From contig NZ_PPHG01000072.1 in NCBI RefSeq assembly GCF_002904295.1, forward strand, positions 248,001-312,000: a stretch of 64,000 nt of DNA. Reading direction: 5' to 3'. Under the pieces are notes generated by a model. That model had not been told where the DNA came from and searched no databases. It was given only the letters and a program-made list of their open reading frames with translations. The stretch is from Amycolatopsis sp. CA-128772. Its GTDB lineage: Bacteria > Actinomycetota > Actinomycetes > Mycobacteriales > Pseudonocardiaceae. Shown here one piece after another: positions 8,003-16,565 of this stretch; the first letter of the stretch is position 1, and each line of letters opens with the position of its first letter. The position numbers were made by a program, and so were the translations under genes.

Positions 8003-9790
8003 ATGGTGGAGAGCGCGCTCTTCGGCTGCCCCGACGTCCGTGACCGGGCGGTCTGGGCCGCGGCCGACGGCGCCGCCGTACTCGCCGACGCCCGCGCGCT
8101 GCTCGCCCGGCCGGCGCCCGTCCTCACGGCCACGGCGTGGGCCAGGACGTTCCGCGACGGCGTCCGCACCGAGTACGAAGACGCCGCCCGCGAGCTGCGC
8201 GAACGCGTGACCACGCTGGTGCTGGCCGCGGTGCTGACCGGCGAAGCCCCACCGGACGAGGTCCCGTTCCTCGACGGCGCGATCGACGGGCTGGTCGCCC
8301 TGGCCGAGGCGACCACCTGGTGCTGGGCGCCGCACGACCGGCACACGGCCGCGCGCGGGGAGGTGCTGGCCGATCCCGGCGACCCGTTCCTCGACCTCGG
8401 CGCGGCCGAGGTCGCGTCGCTGTTCGCGTGGGCCGATCACGCCCTCGGCCCGCACCTCGACCTCCGCGCGCCCGGGGTGCGCAAACGTCTGCGCCGGGAG
8501 GTCGAGCTCCGCGTCCTGACGCCGTTCGAGCGGATCCGCGACTGGCACTGGCTCGGCCTGGACGGCGACGCGCACAACTGGAACCCGTGGATCCACAGCG
8601 CCGTCCTCACCGCCGCGCTCCTGCTCGTCGATGACGAAGAGCGCCGCCGGCGGCTGGTGGAGCTGGTCGTCGAAGGGCTCGGCCACTACGTCGCCGTGCT
8701 GCCCGACGACGGCGGCATCGACGAGGGCGCCGCCTACTGGTGGCACGGCGCCTGCCGGCTGCTGGAGTGCCTCGACCTGCTCGGCGTGGACGCGCCGGAG
8801 CCGCCCGTGCTCGCGGAGCTGATCCGCTTCCCGCACCGGATGCACCTGGGCGGCGACGCCTTCGTCAACGCCGGCGACGCCCCGGCCCACCTCTCGCCGG
8901 CCCAGCCGTGGCACGTCCTGCACCGGTGGGGCGAACGGCTCGGCGACGCCGCCGTGTGCGCGTTCGCGGCCGGCCGGGCCCGGGCGGGCGGCCGGCTCGT
9001 GTGGCCGGAGGCCGGGCTGGGCCGCGCGCTCTCGGGCCTGGCCGACCCGCGCTGGCGGGCGGCCGTGGCGGCGGCGGAACCGGGCGAACCCTGGCTGGCG
9101 CGCGAGGAGTGGCTGCCGCGGGTGCAGGTGCTCGTGGCGCGGGAGACCGCGGGCACCGCGCGCGGCCTGACCGTGGCGGTCAAGGCCGGGCACAACGGGG
9201 AACGGCACAACCACCTCGACGTGGGTTCCTTCTGGGTGGCGGCCGACGGTGTCCCGGTGGTGGCCGACGTCGGCCAGCCGACCTACACCGCGGGGAGCTT
9301 CGGACCGGATCGCTACCGGGCCTGGCCGCTGCGCAGCGAGTGGCACAACGTCCCGGAGCCGGGCGTCACGCAGGAACCGGGGGAGGCGTCCGGGGCGCGG
9401 GACGTCCGGGTGGCGCTCACCGCGGCCGGGGCCACGCTGTCCGCGGACCTCGCCGGCGCGTACCCGGGCGTGGCCCGCTGGATCCGGTCGGTGCGGCTGG
9501 TCCGCGGCGCTCCCGCCCACGTCGTCGTGGCGGACGACGACAGCGTCCGGCCGGTCCGGCTCCGGCACGTCCTGGCCGGTGCGGTGGAGCTGGGGACGGG
9601 CGAAGCCTCGGTGTCCCGCAACGGGGTCCGGGTGCGGCTGAGCTGGGATCCCCGGCACACCACTGCGGAACTCGAGCGGCGGGTCCTGGCCGACCCGCTG
9701 CTGCGGGCGGCCTGGGGCGAGCACCTCACCCGGCTCACCCTGCTCGTGCGGGAGGGCCCGGCGCGGGTCCGGCTGGAGCAGGTCCGGTGA
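8003..9790 (+). CDS. Heparinase II/III-like protein
   Basis: A 595-residue protein without export signal. The N-terminal half is helical and Arg/Glu-rich (toroid type), with the HNWNPWIHSAVL region near residue 190. The C-terminal half has the heparinase II/III motif block around residue 395: AGHNGERHNHLDVGSFWVA, then VVADVGQPTYTAGSFGPDRY. The conserved His, Tyr and Asn are those used by this family to cleave uronate-containing polysaccharides by beta-elimination. Without a signal peptide it should act on imported oligosaccharides. Start ATG has GAAGGA seven bases upstream; an earlier in-frame start at 7944 would place the operator repeats inside the gene, so I rejected it. Its stop shares one base with the regulator start. 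Confidence 0.85.
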   Translation: MVESALFGCPDVRDRAVWAAADGAAVLADARALLARPAPVLTATAWARTFRDGVRTEYEDAARELRERVTTLVLAAVLTGEAPPDEVPFLDGAIDGLVALAEATTWCWAPHDRHTAARGEVLADPGDPFLDLGAAEVASLFAWADHALGPHLDLRAPGVRKRLRREVELRVLTPFERIRDWHWLGLDGDAHNWNPWIHSAVLTAALLLVDDEERRRRLVELVVEGLGHYVAVLPDDGGIDEGAAYWWHGACRLLECLDLLGVDAPEPPVLAELIRFPHRMHLGGDAFVNAGDAPAHLSPAQPWHVLHRWGERLGDAAVCAFAAGRARAGGRLVWPEAGLGRALSGLADPRWRAAVAAAEPGEPWLAREEWLPRVQVLVARETAGTARGLTVAVKAGHNGERHNHLDVGSFWVAADGVPVVADVGQPTYTAGSFGPDRYRAWPLRSEWHNVPEPGVTQEPGEASGARDVRVALTAAGATLSADLAGAYPGVARWIRSVRLVRGAPAHVVVADDDSVRPVRLRHVLAGAVELGTGEASVSRNGVRVRLSWDPRHTTAELERRVLADPLLRAAWGEHLTRLTLLVREGPARVRLEQVR

Positions 9791-10899
9791 TGCTCGCCTC
9801 CGAACGGCACCAGCTGATCCTTTCCCTGGTGCGCGAACACGGCGCGGTCCGGCTCACCGAGCTGGTGGAGCGGCTGGGCGTCACCGCGGTCACCGTGCGC
9901 CGGGACGTCACCGAGCTGGCCGACCGCGGGCTGCTGACGCGGGTGCACGGCGGGGTCACCCTGACCCGGCCCCGCGGTGGCCCGCCGGAGCCCGGGCGCG
10001 CCACCGCCTCGGTGTTCGGCCCGGTCGTGCCCGGCGCGCTGGTCGGCATGGTCACGCCGTCGGTGGAGTACTACTGGCCGCCGGTGGTCCAGGGCGCGCA
10101 GGCCACCGTGGCCGCCGCGGGCGGGCGGCTCGTGCTGCGCGCGTCCAGCTACGACGCGGCGGAGGACCGCCGTCAGGTCACCAAGCTGCTCGAACGCGGC
10201 GTGCAGACGCTGCTGGCCGCCCCGGCCACCAGCGGGCGCGGCGCGCTGGACCTGCTGCGCTGGCTGGGCTCGCTCAACGTCCCGGTGGTCCTGGTCGAAC
10301 GCCTGCCGCCGCCGGAGCTGCCCACGCTGGCCCTGGACGCGGCCACGACCGCGCACGCGCTGGGCGCGGGCCTGGCCGTGCGGCACCTGGTGTCCCTCGG
10401 CCACCGCGGCGTCGGGCTGGTCACGTCCCGGTCCAGCCCGACCAGCCGGGCCCTGCGCACCGGCTGGCGCGAGACGATCGGCTCCCTGGGCCTGGACCCC
10501 GGGACGTCGCCGGATCTCGACGTCCCGGTCTACGGCACCCCGGGCTGGGCGGCGGAGTACGACGCGCTGCTGGCCCGCTGCCGCCGGGCCGGGGTCGGCG
10601 CCCTGCTGGTGCACTCCGACCGCGAGGCGATCGGCCTGATCGAGCGAGCCCGCGACGGCGGTATCGCGGTGCCCGGCGAACTCGCGGTGGTCACCTACGA
10701 CGACGAGGTCGCGGCGGCTTCGGACCCGCCGCTGACGGCGGTCTGCCCGCAGAAGCACCGCCTCGGGGCGGTGGCCGCGGAACTGGCCCTGGCCCGGCTC
10801 GCCGACACGACCGGCCGGCCGGTCCACCGCCTGCAGCTGTGGCCGACGCTCGTGGTGCGCGAGTCTTGCGGCGGCGACCCGGAGTCGACGCCGGCGTGA
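9790..10899 (+). CDS. DeoR-HTH / LacI-sensor hybrid transcriptional regulator
   Basis: A 369-residue regulator. Residues 1-55 form a DeoR-type helix-turn-helix (ERHQLILSLVREHGAVR, then VTAVTVRRDVTELADRG with the HGGVTL tail). From about residue 70 the protein is a LacI/GalR-type periplasmic-fold sensor, with LEVRLPPPELP-like and GHRGVGLVTSRSSPTSRAL segments. Such hybrids usually repress sugar operons and are released by the sugar. It is coupled to the heparinase-like gene (TGATG) and is the obvious controller of the divergent locus through the triple repeat at 7962-7991. Confidence 0.88.
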   Translation: MLASERHQLILSLVREHGAVRLTELVERLGVTAVTVRRDVTELADRGLLTRVHGGVTLTRPRGGPPEPGRATASVFGPVVPGALVGMVTPSVEYYWPPVVQGAQATVAAAGGRLVLRASSYDAAEDRRQVTKLLERGVQTLLAAPATSGRGALDLLRWLGSLNVPVVLVERLPPPELPTLALDAATTAHALGAGLAVRHLVSLGHRGVGLVTSRSSPTSRALRTGWRETIGSLGLDPGTSPDLDVPVYGTPGWAAEYDALLARCRRAGVGALLVHSDREAIGLIERARDGGIAVPGELAVVTYDDEVAAASDPPLTAVCPQKHRLGAVAAELALARLADTTGRPVHRLQLWPTLVVRESCGGDPESTPA

Positions 10900-10924
10900 A
10901 ATCGTCGAGTCCGCCCGCGCGGAG

Positions 10925-11480
10925 TTACCGGAGCCGGATCACCTCCTGCGCTCCGCCGAACGGGACATGTGTACGTCCGCCGCGGACGACGGGGTGGTCG
11001 CGGAACGGCGGGCCAGGCCGAAGCCGCCGATCTTCGCCGTTCCGCCGTCGGTGATCAGCACGTGCCCGGGGCTGATCCCGCGGTGCAGCACGCTGTCGGC
11101 GTGCGCCTACGCGAGCTGGGCGCCGAGGGCGGCAACCCGGTGCGGGCACAGGGTCCGTCCTGCGCGACGAGGTCGGCGAGCGTGCGGGCGGCGAGGTGTC
11201 CGGTGACCACGTTCGGCGTGAGCTCGTGCTCGAAGACGTCGTGGACGACGAGCGTGTGGGGATGCCGCAGCCGGATCGCGGCGCGGGCCTCGCGGATCGC
11301 CCGGGCGCGGGCGCGGTCGGAGTGCGCGGCGTCAAGCGGGCACCCGGGCGGCAGCCGCCGGACGGTGACGGGCCGGTCGAGCCGTTCGTCGTGCGCCCGC
11401 CAGAGGGTGCCGCCCGGCCCGCGGCCGGTGGTTCCGAGCAGCCGGTACCGCCCGGCCGGCACCGGCTTCTTCCCGGTCAT
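10925..11480 (-). pseudogene. Decayed Ser/Thr protein kinase, third paralogue of the CBM2 kinases
   Basis: From an ATG with AAGGGGACC upstream, about 110 residues align closely with the start of the two kinases at 12.7-15.7 kb (AGRYRLLGTTGRGPGGTLW, REARAAIRLRHPHTLVVHD). The catalytic VAIK lysine is replaced (VTVRRL). Near 11150 the frame shifts; in the next frame the match resumes as HRVAALGAQLA, hits a TAG stop, then continues VLHRGISPGHVLITDGGTA and GFGLARR. The HRD aspartate and the DFG aspartate are both lost, and the gene ends there, without activation loop, membrane segment or CBM2 domain. Several independent lesions make sequencing error an unlikely explanation. Confidence 0.8.
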
Positions 11481-11541
11481 GGTCCCCTTTTGCGCACCGC
11501 ACGGCGCTTCCTCCGAACACGTCGGCGAGGGGTGAACCGGC

Positions 11542-12609
11542 CTAGTGGTGACGGCCGATCGGTGCCGGCCCGGTGCTTTCCCCCGCGACGAACCGGGGGA
11601 GCACCGATTCCGGCTCCGCGGCCGGTTTCCCGTCGAGCTGGCGGACGGCCCGGTCCACGGCCAGTGCACCCAGCTCGCGGGCCGGGATCACCACCGCCGT
11701 CGGGGCGATCCGCTGGTGCTCCGCCACCGTCGCCGAACACACCGCGACGACCGAAACGTCTTCGGGGACCCGGAATCCGCGGTGCCGCAGCGCGGCCAGC
11801 ACCAGCGGCAGCGCGGCTTCGTCGTGGACGACCAGCGCCGTCGGACCGCCCTCGGTGAGGAGCTCGCCGAGGGCGCGCGCGATGTCCCCGGCCGTCGGCT
11901 CGCACGGCTGGGAAAGCGCTTCCACACCGCGCCGGGCGGCGGCCTCCCGCAGGCCCTCGGTGAAGTCCTCGAGGTACCGCAGCCGGTGGCCGGGCAGCGT
12001 GGGAGACGGTCCCAGGTGGGCGATCGAGCGGTGCCCGAGGTCGGCGAGGTGGGTGAGACACTCCTGCCCGGCCGGCCGGAAGTCCAGCGTGAGCGCGGCC
12101 AGCCCGTGGTGGCGGCCGGGCGCGCCGACCAGGACCGCCGGGCGGCCCGAGGCGAGCAGGACCGGCACCCGCGGGTCGCCGTCGCCCGCGTCCAGCACGA
12201 TCACCGCGTCGGCCAGCGCCGCCGACGTCACCCGGTGCAGGCCCGCCGTGCCTTCGTCGTCGGTGACCAGGAGCAGGTCGAAGCCCAGCCCGCGAGCCGC
12301 GCCCGCGGCCGCGGAGAAGAACTCCATCTCCACGCCCACGTGCCGGTCGCCGTGCGGGGGCACCGCGACCGCCAGCACGCCGGCCCGGGCCGGGGACGGC
12401 CCCGGCGAGCCGGTGCGGCGGCGGTAGCCGAGCGCGCGGATGGTCTGCTCGACCCGCCGCCGCGTCGCCGGGGAGATCGTGCGCTTGCCGGTGATCACGT
12501 ACGACACCGTGCTCGCCGAGACGCCGGCCGCGTTCGCCACGTCGGTGATCGTCACCACGCCGCGGCCTGCTCCAACCGGTGCTTCCGCGACGTCGCGGGG
12601 ATTCGTCAT
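11542..12609 (-). CDS. LacI-family transcriptional regulator
   Basis: A 355-residue repressor. The LacI helix-turn-helix (VTITDVANAAGVSASTVSYV) begins near residue 19, followed by the hinge ATRRRVEQTIRALGYR and a sugar-sensing body (TALVVHDEAALPLVLAALR, VPEDVSVVAV). The ATG used has no strong ribosome site; a GTG at the VTITDVA segment would give a more usual LacI N-terminus. It lies between the dead kinase and the first CBM2 kinase, all on the minus strand. A GTTAGCGTTAAC near-palindrome about 50 bases upstream suggests autoregulation. Target genes are unknown; the adjacent carbohydrate-sensing genes are the first candidates. Confidence 0.88.
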   Translation of the reverse strand: MTNPRDVAEAPVGAGRGVVTITDVANAAGVSASTVSYVITGKRTISPATRRRVEQTIRALGYRRRTGSPGPSPARAGVLAVAVPPHGDRHVGVEMEFFSAAAGAARGLGFDLLLVTDDEGTAGLHRVTSAALADAVIVLDAGDGDPRVPVLLASGRPAVLVGAPGRHHGLAALTLDFRPAGQECLTHLADLGHRSIAHLGPSPTLPGHRLRYLEDFTEGLREAAARRGVEALSQPCEPTAGDIARALGELLTEGGPTALVVHDEAALPLVLAALRHRGFRVPEDVSVVAVCSATVAEHQRIAPTAVVIPARELGALAVDRAVRQLDGKPAAEPESVLPRFVAGESTGPAPIGRHH

Positions 12610-12657
12610 TGTCGAGCACTTTCCCGGGCCATTGTCCGGTCCGTTGTCCGGTGGAGC

Positions 12658-12669
12658 GTTAGCGTTAAC
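12658..12669. promoter_or_regulatory. LacI-type operator upstream of the LacI gene
   Basis: GTTAGCGTTAAC is one base off a perfect GTTARCGYTAAC palindrome, the shape commonly bound by actinobacterial LacI regulators. It lies about 50 bases before the LacI start. Next to it (12633-12652) is a tandem TTGTCCGGT repeat of unknown role. Confidence 0.45.
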
Positions 12670-12747
12670 ACGAATGCGTGAAGGCTGACCATAATGGGGG
12701 TCAACGGGCTGGTCAAGCCACCTTCGTCGGAGCCGGAACCGGGCCCC

Positions 12748-14091
12748 TCACCCGGCGGGACGGCAGTCGGTCACGGGGAGTCCGCGGTTGCCGCCGCGGG
12801 CCAGGGCGATGAAGCCGAACGTCGTCGTCTCGCCCGGCCGCAGCACCCCGTTCCACTCCGCGTTCACGATCGCCGAGGTGGCGCCGGTCCGCAGGAGCTT
12901 GCCGTTCCACAGGTCGTCGATGCTCGTCCCGGACGGCGTCGGCCAGCTGACGGTCCAGCCCGCGAGGCCGGCGCGCCCGCCGTTGCGCACGGTCACCAGA
13001 CCCTGGAAGCCGCCGTCCCACGACTTCACGACCTGATAGCGCGCGTCACAGCGCGGCGGGGCCGCCGCGGCCGGGGCGAACGCCGTCGTGGCCGGCGCCG
13101 AAGCGAGCTGGGCCGGTGCGATCGCGGGCTCCGGGCGGTCCGGGATCGACGTCGCGGCCACGATCCCGGCCGCGGCCAGCACCAGCGCGGTCCCGGCGAA
13201 CACGACCCGGGCGCGCCGGGGCCGGGCGGGGGCGGGCTCGACGACCGCGGGGGCCGGCACCGGCGGCAGCACACCCCCGGAGGCGCGGCGGCCGAGCAGC
13301 CGCGCCGCCTCGGCCATCGTCGGGCGGGCGGCCGGATCCCGGTGCAGGAGCCGGAGGACGACGTCGGTGACCGGGCCGGTGGTGCGCGGCGGGCGGACCT
13401 CGCCGCGGACCACGCGCTTGAGCAGGGCCAGCTGGTTGTGGTCGGTGCCGGAGGGCGGCCGGCCTTCGAGGGCCGCGTAGAGCGTCGCGCCGAGGGAGTA
13501 CACGTCGGACGGGAAGCCGGCGTCGGCGCCGTCCGCGACCTCCGGGGCGAGGTACGCCGGCGTCCCGACGACCAGCCCGCGCCCGGTCGCGGTGCCTTCG
13601 CCGTGCGCGTGCGCCACCCCGAAGTCGGTGATCTTCGCGGTGCCGTCGGTGGTGACCAGGACGTTGTTCGGGCTGATGTCGCGGTGCAGGACGCCTTCGG
13701 CGTGCGCGGCGGCCAGCGCCGAGGCGAGCTGCCCGCCGAGCTCGGCCACGTACTCCGGCACCAGCGGGCCTTCGCCCTCCAGGACCTCGGTGAGCGTCTG
13801 GGACGGCAGGTACTCCATCGCGATGTACGACGCGGCATCGTGCTCGACGACGTCGTAGACGACGACGGCGTGCGGGTGGCGCAGCCGGGCGGCCACGCGG
13901 GCCTCCCGGAGCGTCCGGGCCCGGGTGCGTTCGGCGGCGGCCGCGTCGGCGCCGGCGTCGCCGAACAGCTGCTTGATCGCGACGACGCGGTCGAGCCGTT
14001 CGTCCCGCGCCCGCCACACGGTGCCCATCGCGCCGTGCCCGGCCCGGCCGAGCACGCGGTAGCGGCCGGCGATCACTGCGCCTTCGTACAC
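12748..14091 (-). CDS. Receptor Ser/Thr protein kinase with extracellular CBM2 domain (1)
   Basis: A 447-residue protein. Residues 9-270 are a complete Hanks-type kinase: glycine loop GRAGHGAMGTVW, Lys40 in VAIK, HRD at 136-138 (HRDISPNNVLV), DFG at 156-158 and APE at 182-184. Residues about 296-315 form one membrane segment after a basic stretch. After an Ala/Pro linker, residues 348-445 match a type 2 carbohydrate-binding module: paired cysteines, WDGGF, GWTVSW, LWNG and EWNGVLRPGETTTFGF, with the exposed-Trp positions kept. The protein would bind polysaccharide outside and phosphorylate inside. The start is GTG with AGAGGGGAG upstream. The CBM2 replaces the PASTA or other sensor ends usual in bacterial kinases. 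Ligand and targets are not known. Confidence 0.9.
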   Translation of the reverse strand: MYEGAVIAGRYRVLGRAGHGAMGTVWRARDERLDRVVAIKQLFGDAGADAAAAERTRARTLREARVAARLRHPHAVVVYDVVEHDAASYIAMEYLPSQTLTEVLEGEGPLVPEYVAELGGQLASALAAAHAEGVLHRDISPNNVLVTTDGTAKITDFGVAHAHGEGTATGRGLVVGTPAYLAPEVADGADAGFPSDVYSLGATLYAALEGRPPSGTDHNQLALLKRVVRGEVRPPRTTGPVTDVVLRLLHRDPAARPTMAEAARLLGRRASGGVLPPVPAPAVVEPAPARPRRARVVFAGTALVLAAAGIVAATSIPDRPEPAIAPAQLASAPATTAFAPAAAAPPRCDARYQVVKSWDGGFQGLVTVRNGGRAGLAGWTVSWPTPSGTSIDDLWNGKLLRTGATSAIVNAEWNGVLRPGETTTFGFIALARGGNRGLPVTDCRPAG

Positions 14092-14295
14092 GGGCGAGCT
14101 CCCCTCTGCGGTTGCCGTCCACGCCCAACACGGCCCGTTCGGCCGCGGCGTTCGGCGTCCGCGCGGAATTCACTCACCCGGGTGGTTCCGGAAATCGCCT
14201 TCGACGATTCCGGGCCGGCTCACGGAAAGCGTTTTTGTGCGCTACGGAAAAACGGCCGATCCGGTTGTGTCGGAACGGTAACGGTATTCCGCGCG

Positions 14296-15672
14296 TCAGT
14301 TCGGCCGGCAGCCGAGCACGGGGACGGCGGCCCGGCCGTCCGTGCCGTCCTGGATCAGCCCGAACGACGCCGAGGCGCCCGGCTCCAGGAGGGCGTTCCA
14401 GCCCGCGTCGGTGACGGTCACCGTCGAGCCGGCCCGGGTGAGCGTCCCGTTCCAGAGGTCGCGGATGGCGGCGCCGCCGGGCAGCGCCCACGTCACCGTC
14501 CAGCCGGACAGCCGCGCCGGCCGGTCGTTGTGCACGGTGATCTCCGCCTGGGTGCCGCCCGGCCAGGAGTTCGTGACTTCGAAGCGGGCGGTGCACCCGC
14601 CGGCGGCCGGCGCGGCCGGGTGCGCCGGTGGTGCTTCGGTGGCCCGGGCCGGCCGCGGCGCGGGTGCCGTCGTGGTGGCGCTGACCGTCCGGTCCGCGGT
14701 GACGGTCGTCGGGGGACGCTCGACGGGGGCGGCGGTGGTCTCCGGCTCGCCGGTGAAGGCCAGCCCGGCCGCCACGCACGCCGAGGTCACGCACACGGCG
14801 GCCCCGGTCACGGCGACCCGGCGCAGCCGGGACCGGCGGGGCGGGGCCGCGGGGGCCGGCCGCCCGACCGCCGAGAGGAGGGCGACCGCCTCCTGCATGG
14901 CCGGGCGCGCGGCGGGATCGCGTTCGAGCATCCGCATCAGCACGGCGGTGAGCGGACCGCCGTGCGGCGGCGGGACGAGCTGGTTTTCGGTGATCCGCCG
15001 CAGCAGCGTGATCGGGTCGTCGCTGGTGCCGAACGGCGGCGCGCCCTCGAGCGCGGTGTAGAGCGTGGCGCCGAGCCCGTAGACGTCGGACGGCAGGCCG
15101 GCCTCGCCGCCCCGGGCGACCTCGGGGGCCAGGTAGGGGAGGGTGCCGACGATGACGTCGTCTTCGGTCGCGGGGTGCTCGCCGAGCGCCCGCGACACCC
15201 CGAAGTCGGTGATCCGCGCGGTGCCGTCATCGGCGACGAGCACGTTGTTCGGGGTGACGTCCCGGTGCAGGATCCAGTCCCCGTGCGCGGCGGCCAGCGC
15301 GGCCCCGATCTGCCGCCCGAGCCGGACCACGTCGCACCGCGGCAGCGGCCCGCGCTCGACGAGCAGGTCGGTCAGCGACCGGGCCGGCACGTACTCCATC
15401 ACCAGGTACATCGAGCCGGCGTCCTCGAGGACGTCGTACACCGTGATGGCGTGCGGGTGCCGCAGCCGCGACGCCAGCCGCGCCTCGCGGATCGCCCGTT
15501 CGCAGGTCCCGGCGGGCGCCGACCCGCTGCCGGGCTCGTGCAGGAACTGCTTGACGGCGACCACCCGGTCCAGCCGCTCGTCCCTGGCCTGCCACACCAC
15601 GCTCATCGCCCCGCGGCCGATGCGTCCCAGGATCCGGTAGCGCCCGCTCACGAGCTGTTCCTCGAAAGCCAC
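14296..15672 (-). CDS. Receptor Ser/Thr protein kinase with extracellular CBM2 domain (2)
   Basis: A 458-residue paralogue of the kinase just downstream, same layout. The kinase has GRIGRGAMSVVW, Lys41 in VAVK, HRDVTPNNVLV, ITDFGVSR and LAPEVARG. A membrane segment lies near residues 290-312, then a Thr/Pro/Ala linker and a C-terminal CBM2 (about 362-457) with WPGG, GWTVTW, LWNGTL, GWNALLEPGASASFGL and closing Cys. The linker is longer and Thr-rich, as in secreted cellulases. GTG start with AGGGG upstream. The two genes are 204 bp apart and can be separately transcribed. A third, dead copy lies at 10.9-11.5 kb. Confidence 0.9.
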   Translation of the reverse strand: MAFEEQLVSGRYRILGRIGRGAMSVVWQARDERLDRVVAVKQFLHEPGSGSAPAGTCERAIREARLASRLRHPHAITVYDVLEDAGSMYLVMEYVPARSLTDLLVERGPLPRCDVVRLGRQIGAALAAAHGDWILHRDVTPNNVLVADDGTARITDFGVSRALGEHPATEDDVIVGTLPYLAPEVARGGEAGLPSDVYGLGATLYTALEGAPPFGTSDDPITLLRRITENQLVPPPHGGPLTAVLMRMLERDPAARPAMQEAVALLSAVGRPAPAAPPRRSRLRRVAVTGAAVCVTSACVAAGLAFTGEPETTAAPVERPPTTVTADRTVSATTTAPAPRPARATEAPPAHPAAPAAGGCTARFEVTNSWPGGTQAEITVHNDRPARLSGWTVTWALPGGAAIRDLWNGTLTRAGSTVTVTDAGWNALLEPGASASFGLIQDGTDGRAAVPVLGCRPN

Positions 15673-16125
15673 CCGTACCCCTGCGTCGCTCGGCGAACTT
15701 CGTGAACGAGGGACTTTTTAGCAGAGAACGGGCGCGCACGGGGAGTTCGCCCGGTCACTCGGGCGAAAACCGTTATCGTGATCGGCCCGTTCGCCGATTT
15801 CGACGAATGGGCCGGTAGTCCATTGTGGATACAGCACCGCCGCGCTCGCGGTGCCGGCTTCGCCGGGCCCCGCGGCGCGCGGGCGGCGATGAGCTGCCGG
15901 CGTTCCGGGAGCGGACTGAAGCAGCTGCTTGACCCGGGGCGGCGTGAGGATCGGCCGGAAAGCCGCCGGGTGCGGTGAATCCCGCCCCGTGCGGGCCGGT
16001 GGGCGTGAGGCGTACGGTGTGGGGTGTCGCGGTTCAGCCGGGAGCCGTCCGCCCGTTCGCCTGCGCGCCGCCGCAGGCGGGCCGGGGACCGCGTCCCCGG
16101 CCGTCCCCCGCTCCGAGGAGGCCGT
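15673..16125. other. 453-bp region with no gene
   Basis: This gap separates the minus-strand CBM2 kinase from the plus-strand STAS gene and must hold both promoters. I see no clear sigma-70 type pair. It contains TCCATTGTGGA at 15819, a one-mismatch relative of a palindrome repeated elsewhere in the window. No RNA gene is recognised. Confidence 0.5.
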
Positions 16126-16542
16126 GTGCTCGACCAGCTCGCCGCTCCGCGCCACCGCGTCGACCTCCCCGCCGGGATGACCCTGCGGGTCACCGCGACG
16201 GCGGAGGCCACGATCGTCACCGTCCGCGGTGACGTCGACCTGGCCGCCGTCGGCCGGCTCCGGAGCCGGCTGGGGGACGAGCTCGACCTCGCGCCGCGCG
16301 CCCTGGTCCTGGACCTCACCGGTGTCGGCTTCTGCGGGTCCGGCGGCATCACCGAACTGCTGGTCGCCGCGTCCGAGGCGCACGTCAGCGGCGTGCCGTT
16401 CGCCATCGCCGCCGACCGGCGGCCGGTCCTGCGGCCGATCCGGGTGCTGGGGCTGGAGCACGTGCTGCCGGTCCACCGCAGCGTCACCGCCGCCCTGGAC
16501 TGGCTCGAAGTGCTGCCGCGGCTGCTGCCCGGGACCGGGTGA
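16126..16542 (+). CDS. STAS-domain anti-sigma-factor antagonist
   Basis: A 138-residue single STAS domain of SpoIIAA/RsbV type. The diagnostic block is VLDLTGVGFCGSGGITELL, where the Ser in GSGG is the position phosphorylated by anti-sigma kinases in this family. When unphosphorylated, such proteins bind the anti-sigma factor and free an alternative sigma factor. Start: GTG six bases after GAGGAGG; longer in-frame starts upstream lack a ribosome site. It stands alone, converging with the formate dehydrogenase operon; the partner anti-sigma gene is not in the window. Confidence 0.8.
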   Translation: MLDQLAAPRHRVDLPAGMTLRVTATAEATIVTVRGDVDLAAVGRLRSRLGDELDLAPRALVLDLTGVGFCGSGGITELLVAASEAHVSGVPFAIAADRRPVLRPIRVLGLEHVLPVHRSVTAALDWLEVLPRLLPGTG

Positions 16543-16565
16543 CCGCTACCCGCCAGCCGCGGGGG

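Noticed and set aside
7944..8003. Upstream ATG start for the heparinase-like gene
   Set aside because: It would put the triple operator repeat inside the coding region and lacks a ribosome site; the ATG at 8003 has GAAGGA.
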